From Parabacteroides sp. (GTDB lineage: Bacteria > Bacteroidota > Bacteroidia > Bacteroidales > Tannerellaceae), in contig JAGPJL010000009.1 of assembly GCA_018054455.1 (NCBI GenBank), positions 1-41,061 on the forward strand: 41,061 nucleotides of DNA, read 5' to 3'. Position numbers and translations under genes: made by a program. Positions 9,243 through 17,761 of this stretch are shown here, one piece after another. The first letter of the stretch is position 1. Each line of letters opens with the position of its first letter. The notes under the pieces were generated by a model. The model saw only the letters and a list, made by a program, of their open reading frames with translations. It was not told the DNA's origin and ran no database searches.

Positions 9243-9674
9243 TTATCCGATTATAACGATATCCGCGCCTTCCAACACAGAGTCACCTTTATTTACTTTT
9301 ACTTCGATAATTTTACCATCTCTGTCGGCGTTGATGTTGTTTTCCATCTTCATAGCCTCGAGAACAGCAATCTTCTGTCCGCGTTTAACCGCATCTCCTA
9401 CTTTGCAGTCGATACTTAAAATAACACCTGGCAGGGGAGATTTAATAGCTCCTGAAGCACTTGATGCAGCTGGACGTGCAACTAAAGGAGCTCCATTAGC
9501 AGCCGTTGGCGCTTGTGCCGGTCTTTTAAGAGTTACCATCTGTTTTTTTGCCGGTTTATCCATCTGGACTTTATATGGAGTTCCGTTTACTTCTACTTCT
9601 GCAAAGTTGTCTTCCACATTATTAACTGTAACATTGTATATATTACCGTTGATTGTATATTTGAACTGTTTCAT
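9243..9674 (-). CDS. Biotin carrier (gamma) subunit of Na+-pumping decarboxylase
   Basis: A small acyl carrier for carboxybiotin. The C-terminal biotinyl domain (about 76-143) has the canonical VLEAMKMENNI motif, with K109 as the attachment lysine. A Pro/Ala-rich flexible linker (about 52-76) joins it to an N-terminal segment (MKQFKYTINGNIYNVTVNN) that should dock to the complex. It lies between the LTD-OadG gene (21 bases upstream) and the beta subunit (4 bases downstream). Probably MmdC by function. Confidence 0.94.
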   Translation of the reverse strand: MKQFKYTINGNIYNVTVNNVEDNFAEVEVNGTPYKVQMDKPAKKQMVTLKRPAQAPTAANGAPLVARPAASSASGAIKSPLPGVILSIDCKVGDAVKRGQKIAVLEAMKMENNINADRDGKIIEVKVNKGDSVLEGADIVIIG

Positions 9675-9695
9675 TGTTTTAATGTACTTTTGAAA

Positions 9696-10589
9696 TTATT
9701 TTCTGGGAGTTTCACGTAATCCGTAGAGTTTAGAACTCCAGGGAGAATAGTTTCTTGTTACTTTATGGATAGTTAATACGGTGTTTTCCAGATCATGGAC
9801 ATCTTCTGTAACTTCATAAAGAGCAGTAGCAATAGCCGCAAATACCTCTCCGGCCTCTTCTCCTAACAATTCATCCCTTTCGTTTGTAGTAATCCCCGAC
9901 TTTGCTTTTCTGGCATTACGTTTTGATGCTGCAATCGAAAGCTTGCCTACTTGTTTGAAAATCAAATAAAGAAGCAACAATCCAAGAAATGTAACAGCCA
10001 TGGCACTGATTGTCATACCAATACCAAAGGAATCATTGTCTTTAAAATTGTCAATCTTTTCATTCGAATCCAAAGTAAGATTATTCGTGCTCGGAGTAAC
10101 TTTCGAAAGTTGTGACCACTCAGATTCTCCATCTATCGTTCTTCCATAACTTGCGTCGGCCAATTGACCAGCAGGAATTGTAATTTCATCTATCAACGTT
10201 TTTCCGTCGGCATCAACAAAGGCTATGTAATTGTCTTTGTTGGGATCCAATTGGAAATTCAAGTGAAAGGTACCCCGATCCGGATTATTGTCAGCGAAGA
10301 ATAGCGTGTGCTGTTTAGGTTTAATCTTCGAAAGTATATCTCCTTTTGGAATCATATACTTTGTAAGGTTGTTTTTATCGTCAGTAATATAACAACCTTT
10401 AATATCAACCGTTCCGGCCGAACTATTATACAGCTCTATCCAACCGCTTCGTTTCCCATAATCATCAAGAAAATTCTCTTCGTTGATGACTAGTACTTCA
10501 TTTATTTTCATTGATGTTGCTCGTTGCGCATTTACTCCAAAATTGAGTATCAATGCAAACAGAAACAGCATCGTTAATTTATTTTTCAT
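9696..10589 (-). CDS. Lamin-tail domain plus OadG-like decarboxylase subunit
   Basis: A single-pass protein with an unusual architecture. Residues 1-21 look like a signal peptide. Residues about 28-150 match the lamin tail (LTD) beta-sandwich: KINEVLVINEENFLDDYGK, then SGWIELYNSS and the strand pattern to ASYGRT. Residues about 188-213 form one membrane helix, and the tail (EVFAAIATALYEV, then NYSPWSSKLYGLRE) is typical of OadG-type subunits of Bacteroidales. OadG/MmdD subunits hold the alpha and beta subunits of Na+ decarboxylases together. Here the LTD should face the periplasm, with the OadG part inside. It lies 24 bases after mmdA in the operon. The role of the LTD is unknown. Confidence 0.88.
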   Translation of the reverse strand: MKNKLTMLFLFALILNFGVNAQRATSMKINEVLVINEENFLDDYGKRSGWIELYNSSAGTVDIKGCYITDDKNNLTKYMIPKGDILSKIKPKQHTLFFADNNPDRGTFHLNFQLDPNKDNYIAFVDADGKTLIDEITIPAGQLADASYGRTIDGESEWSQLSKVTPSTNNLTLDSNEKIDNFKDNDSFGIGMTISAMAVTFLGLLLLYLIFKQVGKLSIAASKRNARKAKSGITTNERDELLGEEAGEVFAAIATALYEVTEDVHDLENTVLTIHKVTRNYSPWSSKLYGLRETPRK

Positions 10590-10613
10590 TCTATTGATCT
10601 CCTTTTTTATGAA

Positions 10614-12167
10614 TTATAAAGGTAGATTATCATGTTTCTTTGCAGGATTTGTCAGCTTTTTGGTCTGTAGCTGTTGCAAAGCACGGATAATCCGGAAACG
10701 GGTATTGCGAGGCTCAATAACATCGTCAATATAACCATATTGAGCTGCATTGTACGGATTAGCGAATGCCTTCTTGTATTCTTCTTCTTTGTCGAATTGT
10801 GCTTTGGCCGGATCTTCAGCGGCAGCAACTTCTTTGGCAAAAATAACTTCTACAGCTCCACTTGGTCCCATAACAGCAATTTCGGCTGTTGGCCATGCAT
10901 AGTTCATATCACCGCGTAAGTGTTTTGAACTCATCACACAGTAAGCGCCACCATACGATTTTCTCAATGTTACAGTAACTTTAGGAACAGTAGCTTCTCC
11001 GTAAGCATAAAGCAATTTTGCTCCGTGCAGGATAACTCCGTTGTATTCCTGACCTGTACCCGGAAGGAATCCAGGAACGTCTACAAGGGTAACCAATGGA
11101 ATATTGAACGCATCGCAGAAACGTACAAAACGAGCGGCTTTACGTGAAGCATTGCTGTCAAGACATCCTGCCATAATTTTAGGTTGGTTGGCGATTATAC
11201 CTACAGATTGTCCGTTAAAACGAGCAAAACCAACAATAATATTTTGTGCGTAATCTTTATGAACTTCCAAAAATTCGCCGTTATCGATAATGGTTCCAAT
11301 AACTTCATACATATCGTAAGGTCTGTTTGCCTCATCAGGAATGATATCATTCAATGCATCATCAAGTCTGTCGATTGGATCGTTGCATTCTACCAGCGGA
11401 GCTTCTTCCAGATTGTTTTGAGGCATATAGCTGATTAGCTGACGAATCAACTTTAATCCATCTTCTTCATTATCTACAGCAAAGTGTGCAACACCCGATT
11501 TAGTGGCATGAACACTTGCACCACCTAATTGTTCCTGGGTTACATCTTCGCCTGTAACGGCTTTTACAACCTTAGGGCCAGTTAGGAACATATAGCTTGT
11601 TCCTCTTGTCATAATATTGAAGTCGGTTAATGCAGGCGAATAAACTGCACCACCAGCACAAGGGCCAAAAATTCCTGAAATTTGAGGAACTACTCCTGAT
11701 GCAAGGATATTACGCTGGAAAATCTCAGCATAACCAGCCAACGCATTAACACCTTCCTGGATACGTGCACCACCTGAGTCGTTAAGACCTATAACCGGAG
11801 CGCCCATCTTCATGGCCTGATCCATTACTTTGCATATTTTCATTGCAAGAGATTCAGACAAAGCTCCTCCGAATACAGTAAAGTCTTGCGCATATACATA
11901 AACTAAACGACCATCAATTGTTCCGTAGCCAGTAACTACACCATCTCCCAAAAACTTGGTAGCTTCGATACCAAAGTTGGTACAACGGTGCTGAACAAAC
12001 ATATCGAATTCTTCGAAACTACCTTCGTCAAGGAGCATACCAATACGTTCGCGAGCTGTGTATTTCCCCTTTTTGTGTTGAGATTCAATTCTCTTTTCTC
12101 CACCTCCAATACGAGCTTTTTCACGTAGCTGTATTAGTTCTTTTACTTTTTCAAGTTGGTTACTCAT
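10614..12167 (-). CDS. mmdA: Methylmalonyl-CoA decarboxylase alpha subunit (carboxyltransferase)
   Basis: This cytoplasmic carboxyltransferase moves CO2 from (S)-methylmalonyl-CoA to biotin, yielding propionyl-CoA. At 517 residues it has two crotonase-like halves: [19 protein letters not shown] and [17 protein letters not shown] in the first, [17 protein letters not shown] and [18 protein letters not shown] in the second. The same family includes propionyl-CoA and acetyl-CoA carboxylase beta chains. The choice of decarboxylase rests on the neighbours: epimerase upstream, and OadG-like, biotin and Na+-pump subunits downstream. Confidence 0.92.
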   Translation of the reverse strand: MSNQLEKVKELIQLREKARIGGGEKRIESQHKKGKYTARERIGMLLDEGSFEEFDMFVQHRCTNFGIEATKFLGDGVVTGYGTIDGRLVYVYAQDFTVFGGALSESLAMKICKVMDQAMKMGAPVIGLNDSGGARIQEGVNALAGYAEIFQRNILASGVVPQISGIFGPCAGGAVYSPALTDFNIMTRGTSYMFLTGPKVVKAVTGEDVTQEQLGGASVHATKSGVAHFAVDNEEDGLKLIRQLISYMPQNNLEEAPLVECNDPIDRLDDALNDIIPDEANRPYDMYEVIGTIIDNGEFLEVHKDYAQNIIVGFARFNGQSVGIIANQPKIMAGCLDSNASRKAARFVRFCDAFNIPLVTLVDVPGFLPGTGQEYNGVILHGAKLLYAYGEATVPKVTVTLRKSYGGAYCVMSSKHLRGDMNYAWPTAEIAVMGPSGAVEVIFAKEVAAAEDPAKAQFDKEEEYKKAFANPYNAAQYGYIDDVIEPRNTRFRIIRALQQLQTKKLTNPAKKHDNLPL

Positions 12168-12204
12168 TGTTATTATGATTTGTTGTTAGAATGAAGTTCT
12201 TCGA

Positions 12205-12615
12205 TTATTTTTCAGGATGCTCACAGAGTTCTGTCAAAACACTACAAGTTGATTTCGGATGAAGGAATGCAATGTTTAATCCTTCTGCACCACCACGGGG
12301 AGCTTTGTCTATCAGCTTAACTCCTTTGGCTTCTACTTCTGCCAAGGCGTCTGCTACCGATGGAACTGCAAAAGCAATGTGATGAATGCCTTCGCCTTTT
12401 TTCTCAATAAATTTAGCTACGGCACTTTCTTCGCTTGTAGGCTCGAGAAGTTCAATTTTTGTCTGACCAACCATAAAAAAGGCTGTTTTAACCTTTTGAT
12501 CTGCTACTTCTTCAATGTTGTAGCACTTTAAACCTAATACTTGTTCGTAGTACGGAAGTGCTTCTTCGATGCTTTTTACGGCAATACCCAGATGTTCAAT
12601 ATGTGTAATATCCAT
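12205..12615 (-). CDS. mce: Methylmalonyl-CoA epimerase
   Basis: It racemises (2R)- and (2S)-methylmalonyl-CoA, linking the B12-dependent mutase to the decarboxylase. The 136-residue VOC fold starts THIEHLGIAVKSIEEALPYYE; H8, H79 (in GEGIHHIAFAV) and E129 (in LTELCEHPEK) fit the metal ligands of the family. It is the first gene of the propionate operon, 37 bases before mmdA. The mutase genes are not in this window. Confidence 0.95.
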   Translation of the reverse strand: MDITHIEHLGIAVKSIEEALPYYEQVLGLKCYNIEEVADQKVKTAFFMVGQTKIELLEPTSEESAVAKFIEKKGEGIHHIAFAVPSVADALAEVEAKGVKLIDKAPRGGAEGLNIAFLHPKSTCSVLTELCEHPEK

Positions 12616-12649
12616 TTTTATATATAAATTAAAGATTTGTACAATGGTG

Positions 12650-12679
12650 CAAATGTACGTTCTTTTTACACAATCAAGA
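12650..12679 (-). promoter_or_regulatory. Putative promoter of the mce-mmd operon
   Basis: The minus strand reads CTTG (12676-12679), 18 bases, then TACATTTG (12650-12657). The -7 match to TAnnTTTG is exact and the -33 match keeps TTG. The mce start is 34 bases downstream. Confidence 0.55.
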
Positions 12680-12745
12680 AATAATTCCTTAATTTTATCT
12701 TGAGGAGATGGGTAGGATATTAAGTTAGACTAATTAACCTTGTTT

Positions 12746-15160
12746 TTAGAAATCGGCAATTAACCTCAGACTGAGTTGTCTTCCCGTAAGATAGTTAGGT
12801 ACAGCGTATTGCTGATTGTAGATGTCGGTTACCCAGTAATAGGAACTTACGTTTTTTATATCGAGTATATTGAATACATCCACACCTATCCAGATGTTTT
12901 TAATATTTTTCATAAATCCGCGTTGCATAATATCTTCTGTTTCGCCTGCAATTTGGTAAGATAGTCCAATGTCAACTCTTTTGTAGGGCGACATACGGAA
13001 GAAACCATCTTCGTACCCTTTTCGGGGAGCTGTAAGAGGTAGTCCGCCGGCTAAAACACCTTTCAGGTTGAGTTTAACTTTTTTGTACCCGGGAAAGTAG
13101 TCCTGGAAAAAGAGAGATACATTGTAACCCTGACTGTTGGGCATGGGTACTGTAACTGTATTTCGGATGGTTTGTTCGGCTTTCATAAGGGAAAAGCTTA
13201 ACCATGAGTCTGTTCCGGGCACAAATTCACCGAAGAATTTAACATCAATCCCCATGGCATGTCCTTTCGCACAGTTTTCACCGTAATATCTTATCTTCAC
13301 GTTGTCGACCGTGTAGGGAACCAGGTCGTCAAGCTTTTTGTAATAAAGCTCGGTGGTGATCTTAAAGTTTCGGTCGGCTGCCCGAAAAGTATAATCCCCG
13401 CCCAGAATGAAATGGATAGAACGTTGGGATTTAAGATCTTCGTTTAATGTCACGATGTCGTTTCCCCGGTCGTCTTGTCCTGTAACCCGTACTTCTTTAT
13501 AAAATGGAGACTGATAATAGACTCCGGTGGCCAGGCGAAAGGTCAGATCCTGATTGAAATTAGGTATAAAGCCAATAGAGGCCCGGGGACTGATAATAAA
13601 TTCTTTATTAAAGCTCCAATAGCTGCCTCTGATACCGCCAACCAGCGTAAAAAGCCCTTGCTTTGTCCGGAATTTGTAGGAATCCTGCAAGTAACCCGAA
13701 ATCCTGCTGCTTTCAAGCTTATTGTTTGAATACAGATTGGAGATAAGATTTACCTCAGTCCCGGTATGTGGTAACGAGAACCCGGAGGAATCTCTCTTTT
13801 CCCATTCGCCGATGCGGTCTTTGATTTTTTCTAGCTGAAGATTGATTCCCCACTTTACGGTGTTGTTTTTTAATTTGCTTTCACCATAATGTCCGAATGT
13901 AATGATATTGGACCGAAGCCTGTTCCGGGCATGCTCGTGATAAGTGCCTACTCCAAGAGCCGAGGTTACATCTTCCGTCGATCCGGTTTCATCTCCTAAA
14001 TCATTTAACCAGTACTCGCCCGATATGTCGTAGGTTTCTTCCTCCTTACTGGTAAAAGCAGCCGTTTGTATTCCAAGTTCAGTATGGTCGTTTGGTTTGT
14101 TTTTTAGTGTCAGGGCACCGTAGAGCGTTTCAAATTTATCTTGTTCTCTTCCGTCGAAATAAACCTTGAATTTCTTTATCATTGCCGTGGTACCAAACGA
14201 TGTTTCCCTGGTGAAAGGAGTAAACTTATAGTTGTTTACTGAAACATTCCCCAAAAAGTTCATTTCCCATTTCGGTGAAAACTGGTAGGTGATATAAGAC
14301 TGTAAATCCATGAACGAAGGATTAAACTCGGCATCCGTATCCATTGTGTTTAACAGGAACTGATTGGTCTTGTAACGTATGCCGGTAACCTGGGTAAGTT
14401 TGCCAATACTGCTTCCTACGTAGGCATTGGCTCCCAGGAAACTTAGGGATGCAGATCCTTCAAAGGTTTTCGGCTTTTTATAGCTGATATCCAGGACCGA
14501 ACTCATTTTATCGCCATAACGAGCTTCAAAACCTCCGGCGGCAAAGTTGACAGACTCTGTTAAATCGGGATTGATAAAACTAAGTCCTTCCTGTTGACCA
14601 GATCGTATAAGCAGGGGCCTGAATACTTCGATGCCATTTACATACACAATGTTTTCGTCGTAACTTCCTCCCCTGACGGAGTATTGGGAGCTAAGTTCAT
14701 TGCTGGCGGAAACTCCGGCATAGGTTACAACCAATGATTCTATGCTGCCTCCGGCAGGATCGGGGAGAAACTTAATGCGGTTGGCATCCAGTGTTTCCAT
14801 CGTTGTGGTTTGTTTGCGGATAGCAGTGATCGTTACGTCACCAAGGGAGAGCGACGTGTTGTTCATCTGCACATTAATCCGCATATCTCTATCGGCTTTA
14901 GGTATGATCCGTTCCGCTTTATTATAACCCAGGCAAGAGTAGATAAGAGTCAGCGAATCTCCGGACGATACACTAACGGAATAAAAACCTTTATCGTTGC
15001 TCATAGCTCCGTTAAGAGTGTTCTTAATTCTGATATTAACCAATTCAAGAGGGTTACCATCCGCATCACGTATGTAACCTGTTATCTTGATCCGCCCCTG
15101 TGCAAGCGCATTTACGGAAGTTAGTATAAATAGCAGTGCTGCAATCGCACGAATTTTCAT
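12746..15160 (-). CDS. TonB-dependent outer-membrane receptor with carboxypeptidase-like domain
   Basis: An 804-residue outer-membrane receptor. A signal peptide (1-20, ending ALA) is followed by a carboxypeptidase regulatory-like beta-sandwich (about 23-100, ITGYIRDADGNPLELVNIRI), a plug domain (about 110-230, with SVRGGSYDENIVYVNGIEVF) and a beta-barrel ending in a C-terminal Phe. The family imports siderophores, vitamins, glycans or peptides with TonB energy. No SusD-like partner, regulator or enzyme is adjacent, so it is not a SusCD transporter, and its length (804 versus about 1000 for SusC) agrees. Substrate unknown. It is transcribed alone. Confidence 0.9.
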   Translation of the reverse strand: MKIRAIAALLFILTSVNALAQGRIKITGYIRDADGNPLELVNIRIKNTLNGAMSNDKGFYSVSVSSGDSLTLIYSCLGYNKAERIIPKADRDMRINVQMNNTSLSLGDVTITAIRKQTTTMETLDANRIKFLPDPAGGSIESLVVTYAGVSASNELSSQYSVRGGSYDENIVYVNGIEVFRPLLIRSGQQEGLSFINPDLTESVNFAAGGFEARYGDKMSSVLDISYKKPKTFEGSASLSFLGANAYVGSSIGKLTQVTGIRYKTNQFLLNTMDTDAEFNPSFMDLQSYITYQFSPKWEMNFLGNVSVNNYKFTPFTRETSFGTTAMIKKFKVYFDGREQDKFETLYGALTLKNKPNDHTELGIQTAAFTSKEEETYDISGEYWLNDLGDETGSTEDVTSALGVGTYHEHARNRLRSNIITFGHYGESKLKNNTVKWGINLQLEKIKDRIGEWEKRDSSGFSLPHTGTEVNLISNLYSNNKLESSRISGYLQDSYKFRTKQGLFTLVGGIRGSYWSFNKEFIISPRASIGFIPNFNQDLTFRLATGVYYQSPFYKEVRVTGQDDRGNDIVTLNEDLKSQRSIHFILGGDYTFRAADRNFKITTELYYKKLDDLVPYTVDNVKIRYYGENCAKGHAMGIDVKFFGEFVPGTDSWLSFSLMKAEQTIRNTVTVPMPNSQGYNVSLFFQDYFPGYKKVKLNLKGVLAGGLPLTAPRKGYEDGFFRMSPYKRVDIGLSYQIAGETEDIMQRGFMKNIKNIWIGVDVFNILDIKNVSSYYWVTDIYNQQYAVPNYLTGRQLSLRLIADF

Positions 15161-15232
15161 AATCTGCGTTTTATAGTAATTACTAACGTGAAAAAAAGCG
15201 GAAGCGTATGTTCTGAGTGATAAAAATATTAT

Positions 15233-15240
15233 TAATTTTG
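15233..15240 (+). promoter_or_regulatory. Putative -7 element for the nitroreductase operon
   Basis: TAATTTTG matches TAnnTTTG and lies 37 bases upstream of the ATG at 15278. The -33 region is poor. Confidence 0.4.
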
Positions 15241-15277
15241 TCGAAATTCAAACGATTTGTCATTAAAACTACAAGAT

Positions 15278-15838
15278 ATGGAGAGCTTTGCCGAACTGAT
15301 TAAAAGAAGAAGAAGTATTAGAAAGTTTAAAAACCAGCTGCTTAGCCCGGAACAGGTTGAGTCTTTATTAAAAGCTGCATTAATGGCTCCCTCTTCCAAG
15401 CGAAGCAATTCCTGGCAATTTGTGCTTGTGGAAGATAAAGAAATGCTGCAAAAGCTGGCCGCCTGTAAAAAGAATGGTGCCTCATTTCTTGAATCTGCCG
15501 CTCTTGCCATAGTTGTACTTGCTAATCCAATGGAAAGTGATGTGTGGATAGAAGATGCTTCTGTTGCGTCCATATTTATTCAGTTACAGGCTGAAGACCT
15601 TAGATTAGGAAGTTGCTGGTGTCAGGTGCGTAACCGCGAAACTGTAAGTGATGGTGATTCTGCACAATATGTAAGAGATTTGCTTGATATTCCATATCAG
15701 CTGGAAGTTCTTTCTATAATTGGAGTGGGATATAAGGACCAGGAAAGAAAAGCTTTTGATGAATCTAATCTTCAGTGGGAAAAGATTCATATTGGAAAAT
15801 ATACGTTGCCAACCGAACCAGATTCTGCGGAGCAATGA
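15278..15838 (+). CDS. Nitroreductase family protein
   Basis: An FMN-dependent oxidoreductase of the nitroreductase fold. MESFAELIKRRRSIRKFKNQLL is the usual N-terminus, with the RRSIRKF flavin-phosphate site, and MAPSSKRSNSWQFVLVED is the second conserved block. The ATG at 15278 gives 186 residues; the TTG at 15257 is in frame but lacks conservation. It starts the + strand run to maf and overlaps the next gene by the ATGA at 15835-15838. Substrate unknown. Confidence 0.9.
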   Translation: MESFAELIKRRRSIRKFKNQLLSPEQVESLLKAALMAPSSKRSNSWQFVLVEDKEMLQKLAACKKNGASFLESAALAIVVLANPMESDVWIEDASVASIFIQLQAEDLRLGSCWCQVRNRETVSDGDSAQYVRDLLDIPYQLEVLSIIGVGYKDQERKAFDESNLQWEKIHIGKYTLPTEPDSAEQ

Positions 15839-16602
15839 GGATCGTATTTATAGGAGCTGGTAACCTGGCGACGCATCTTTCGCTTGCCATGCAAAATGCA
15901 GGTATGGATATTGTTCAGGTGTATAGTCATACGCTCGGGCATGCCAGAGAATTAGCTGATTTACTAGGTTGTGATTTTACAAATTCAATGGAATCCATTG
16001 TCGGGGATGCCGACTTATACCTCTTTTCTGTGAAGGATTCTGTGTTGCCCGGACTTCTTAAACAGCTTCCCCGCAACAAGGCTCTTTGGGTTCATACGGC
16101 CGGAAGTCTGCCCATGGATATTTTATCCCCTTTTACGTCACGGTATGGTGTTTTCTATCCCTTGCAGACTTTTAGCAAGAACCGCGAAGTCGATTTTCAT
16201 ATCGTTCCCGTTTTTATTGAAGCTAATTCACTTCAGGATGAATCCTTGTTAAAGAGTATGGCTGAAAAGCTGACTCAAAAGGTCGTTCCTCTTTCTTCTG
16301 AGAAGAGAGAGCATCTTCATTTGGCTGCTGTCTGGGCCTGTAATTTTTCGAATCACATGTATCTTATGGCTTCAAAATTGCTGCAGGAACAGGGATTGCC
16401 ACAGGATTTGCTATTACCTCTGATTGATGAAACGGCAGCAAAAGTTCATTCTCTTTCAGCCAGGGAAGCACAGACAGGTCCTGCGATCCGGTATGATGAA
16501 AATATAATTAAAAAACACATTGAGCTGTTGTCCGATCCGGACATGAAAGAGCTCTATAGGCTGATAAGCCAAAATATACATAAGGAGTCTGGCAATGAGT
16601 AG
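15835..16602 (+). CDS. Rossmann-fold and DUF2520 protein
   Basis: A predicted NAD(P)-binding protein of 255 residues. [23 protein letters not shown] is a clear dinucleotide-binding loop (GAGNLA) at the very N-terminus. The second half ([24 protein letters not shown], then the helical block [22 protein letters not shown]) is the DUF2520 signature, related to 6-phosphogluconate and pyrroline-5-carboxylate dehydrogenase C-terminal domains. The start at 15835 overlaps the stop of the nitroreductase, and its own end overlaps the next gene by 8 bases, so translation is coupled. The reaction is unknown to me. Confidence 0.88.
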   Translation: MRIVFIGAGNLATHLSLAMQNAGMDIVQVYSHTLGHARELADLLGCDFTNSMESIVGDADLYLFSVKDSVLPGLLKQLPRNKALWVHTAGSLPMDILSPFTSRYGVFYPLQTFSKNREVDFHIVPVFIEANSLQDESLLKSMAEKLTQKVVPLSSEKREHLHLAAVWACNFSNHMYLMASKLLQEQGLPQDLLLPLIDETAAKVHSLSAREAQTGPAIRYDENIIKKHIELLSDPDMKELYRLISQNIHKESGNE

Positions 16603-17116
16603 TATAAATTATGATTTAAAGAAAATAAAAGGCTTTATCTTTGATGTGGACGGAGTTCTTTCGCGCGACGTAATTCCTTTGCATCCCAACGGAGATCCCA
16701 TGCGAACTGTGAATATCAAAGACGGATATGCTTTGCAGCTTGCTGTGAAAAAAGGGTATCAGGTAGCTATAATTACCGGAGGGTATACGGAATCGGTGAA
16801 GATGCGTTTTGACAGGTTGGGTGTAAAGTATATTTACATGCGAAGTTCTGTAAAGATGAAAGATTATGCTGATTTTATGGAACAAACAGGTTTAAGTCCC
16901 GAAGAGGTTTTGTATGCAGGGGATGATATTCCCGATTACGAAGTAATGAAGCTCGTAGGTCTACCGGTTGCTCCAGCTGATGCAGCTCCTGAAATTAAAC
17001 AAATAGCCCGCTATATTTCTTCCAGAAACGGAGGAGAAGGTATAGCCCGCGATGTTATTGAACAAACAATGAAAATGCAGGGTACCTGGTTCGACGGTGA
17101 AGCGTTCGGCTGGTAA
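16595..17116 (+). CDS. KdsC-like HAD phosphatase (3-deoxy-manno-octulosonate-8-phosphatase family)
   Basis: A 173-residue HAD-III type phosphatase of the KdsC family, which releases phosphate from KDO-8-phosphate for lipopolysaccharide core synthesis. Motif 1 is [10 protein letters not shown] (D17, D19), motif 2 AIITGG, and motif 4 [12 protein letters not shown]. The length and lack of a cap domain fit KdsC rather than larger HAD proteins. It lies in the operon between DUF2520 and maf. The exact substrate is inferred from the family. Confidence 0.88.
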   Translation: MSSINYDLKKIKGFIFDVDGVLSRDVIPLHPNGDPMRTVNIKDGYALQLAVKKGYQVAIITGGYTESVKMRFDRLGVKYIYMRSSVKMKDYADFMEQTGLSPEEVLYAGDDIPDYEVMKLVGLPVAPADAAPEIKQIARYISSRNGGEGIARDVIEQTMKMQGTWFDGEAFGW

Positions 17117-17157
17117 TTGACATTAAATTATTATAAATAGAAAAACACACAAGATCT

Positions 17158-17739
17158 ATGTTGTCCAATCTTGATAAGTATAAAATTGTTTTAGCTTCCA
17201 ATTCGCCCAGAAGGAAAGAACTTTTGGCTGGTTTAGATATTGCCTTCGAAGTAAAGGTAAACGGCGACGTTGATGAATCGTATCCCGACGGTCTTTCTCC
17301 GGAAGAGATTCCGGTTTATGTAGCCCAAAGAAAGGCTGATGCGTATGCTCCTTTTCTGGAAAAGGATGAATTGCTGATTACGGCAGATACAATTGTATGG
17401 ACTTTCGAAGAAGTATTAGGAAAACCTAAAGACAGACAGGACGCTATCGACATGCTCTCGAGGCTTTCAAACAGAGTGCACGAGGTAATAACCGGAGTTT
17501 GTATTGTGACTAAGAATAAAAAGACTTCTTTCGCTGTCTCGTCGGCTGTTAGCTTTGGCTATCTGGAGCTTTCTGATATAGAATATTACGTCGATAAATA
17601 CAAACCGTACGATAAAGCAGGTTCTTATGGGATTCAGGAGTGGATTGGCTATATAGGGGCTGAAGCAATAAATGGTTCTTTCTTTAATGTAATGGGGTTA
17701 CCGGTGCAACGACTCTATCGTGAACTTAAAGCATTTTAA
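17158..17739 (+). CDS. maf: Maf family nucleotide pyrophosphatase
   Basis: Maf proteins hydrolyse dTTP, UTP or modified nucleotides to monophosphates, cleaning the nucleotide pool. The start LDKYKIVLASNSPRRKELLAGL holds the SxRR motif, and ADTIVWTFEEVLGKPKD and SYGIQEWIGYIGAEAINGSFFNVMGLP are the other conserved blocks. The length of 193 is typical. It is the last gene of the nitroreductase-DUF2520-kdsC-maf run, 41 bases after the phosphatase, and converges on the PBP gene with only 22 bases between stops. Confidence 0.94.
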   Translation: MLSNLDKYKIVLASNSPRRKELLAGLDIAFEVKVNGDVDESYPDGLSPEEIPVYVAQRKADAYAPFLEKDELLITADTIVWTFEEVLGKPKDRQDAIDMLSRLSNRVHEVITGVCIVTKNKKTSFAVSSAVSFGYLELSDIEYYVDKYKPYDKAGSYGIQEWIGYIGAEAINGSFFNVMGLPVQRLYRELKAF

Positions 17740-17761
17740 GTCCACGACAGATCATCTTGCA

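Noticed and set aside
9217-9693. Open frame of 158 codons on the + strand over the biotin carrier gene
   Set aside because: The minus-strand frame has the EAMKME biotin motif; the + frame is its shadow.
15775-15834. Upstream start for the DUF2520 protein
   Set aside because: The dinucleotide-binding strand begins right after the ATG at 15835, which also gives the usual ATGA overlap with the upstream stop.
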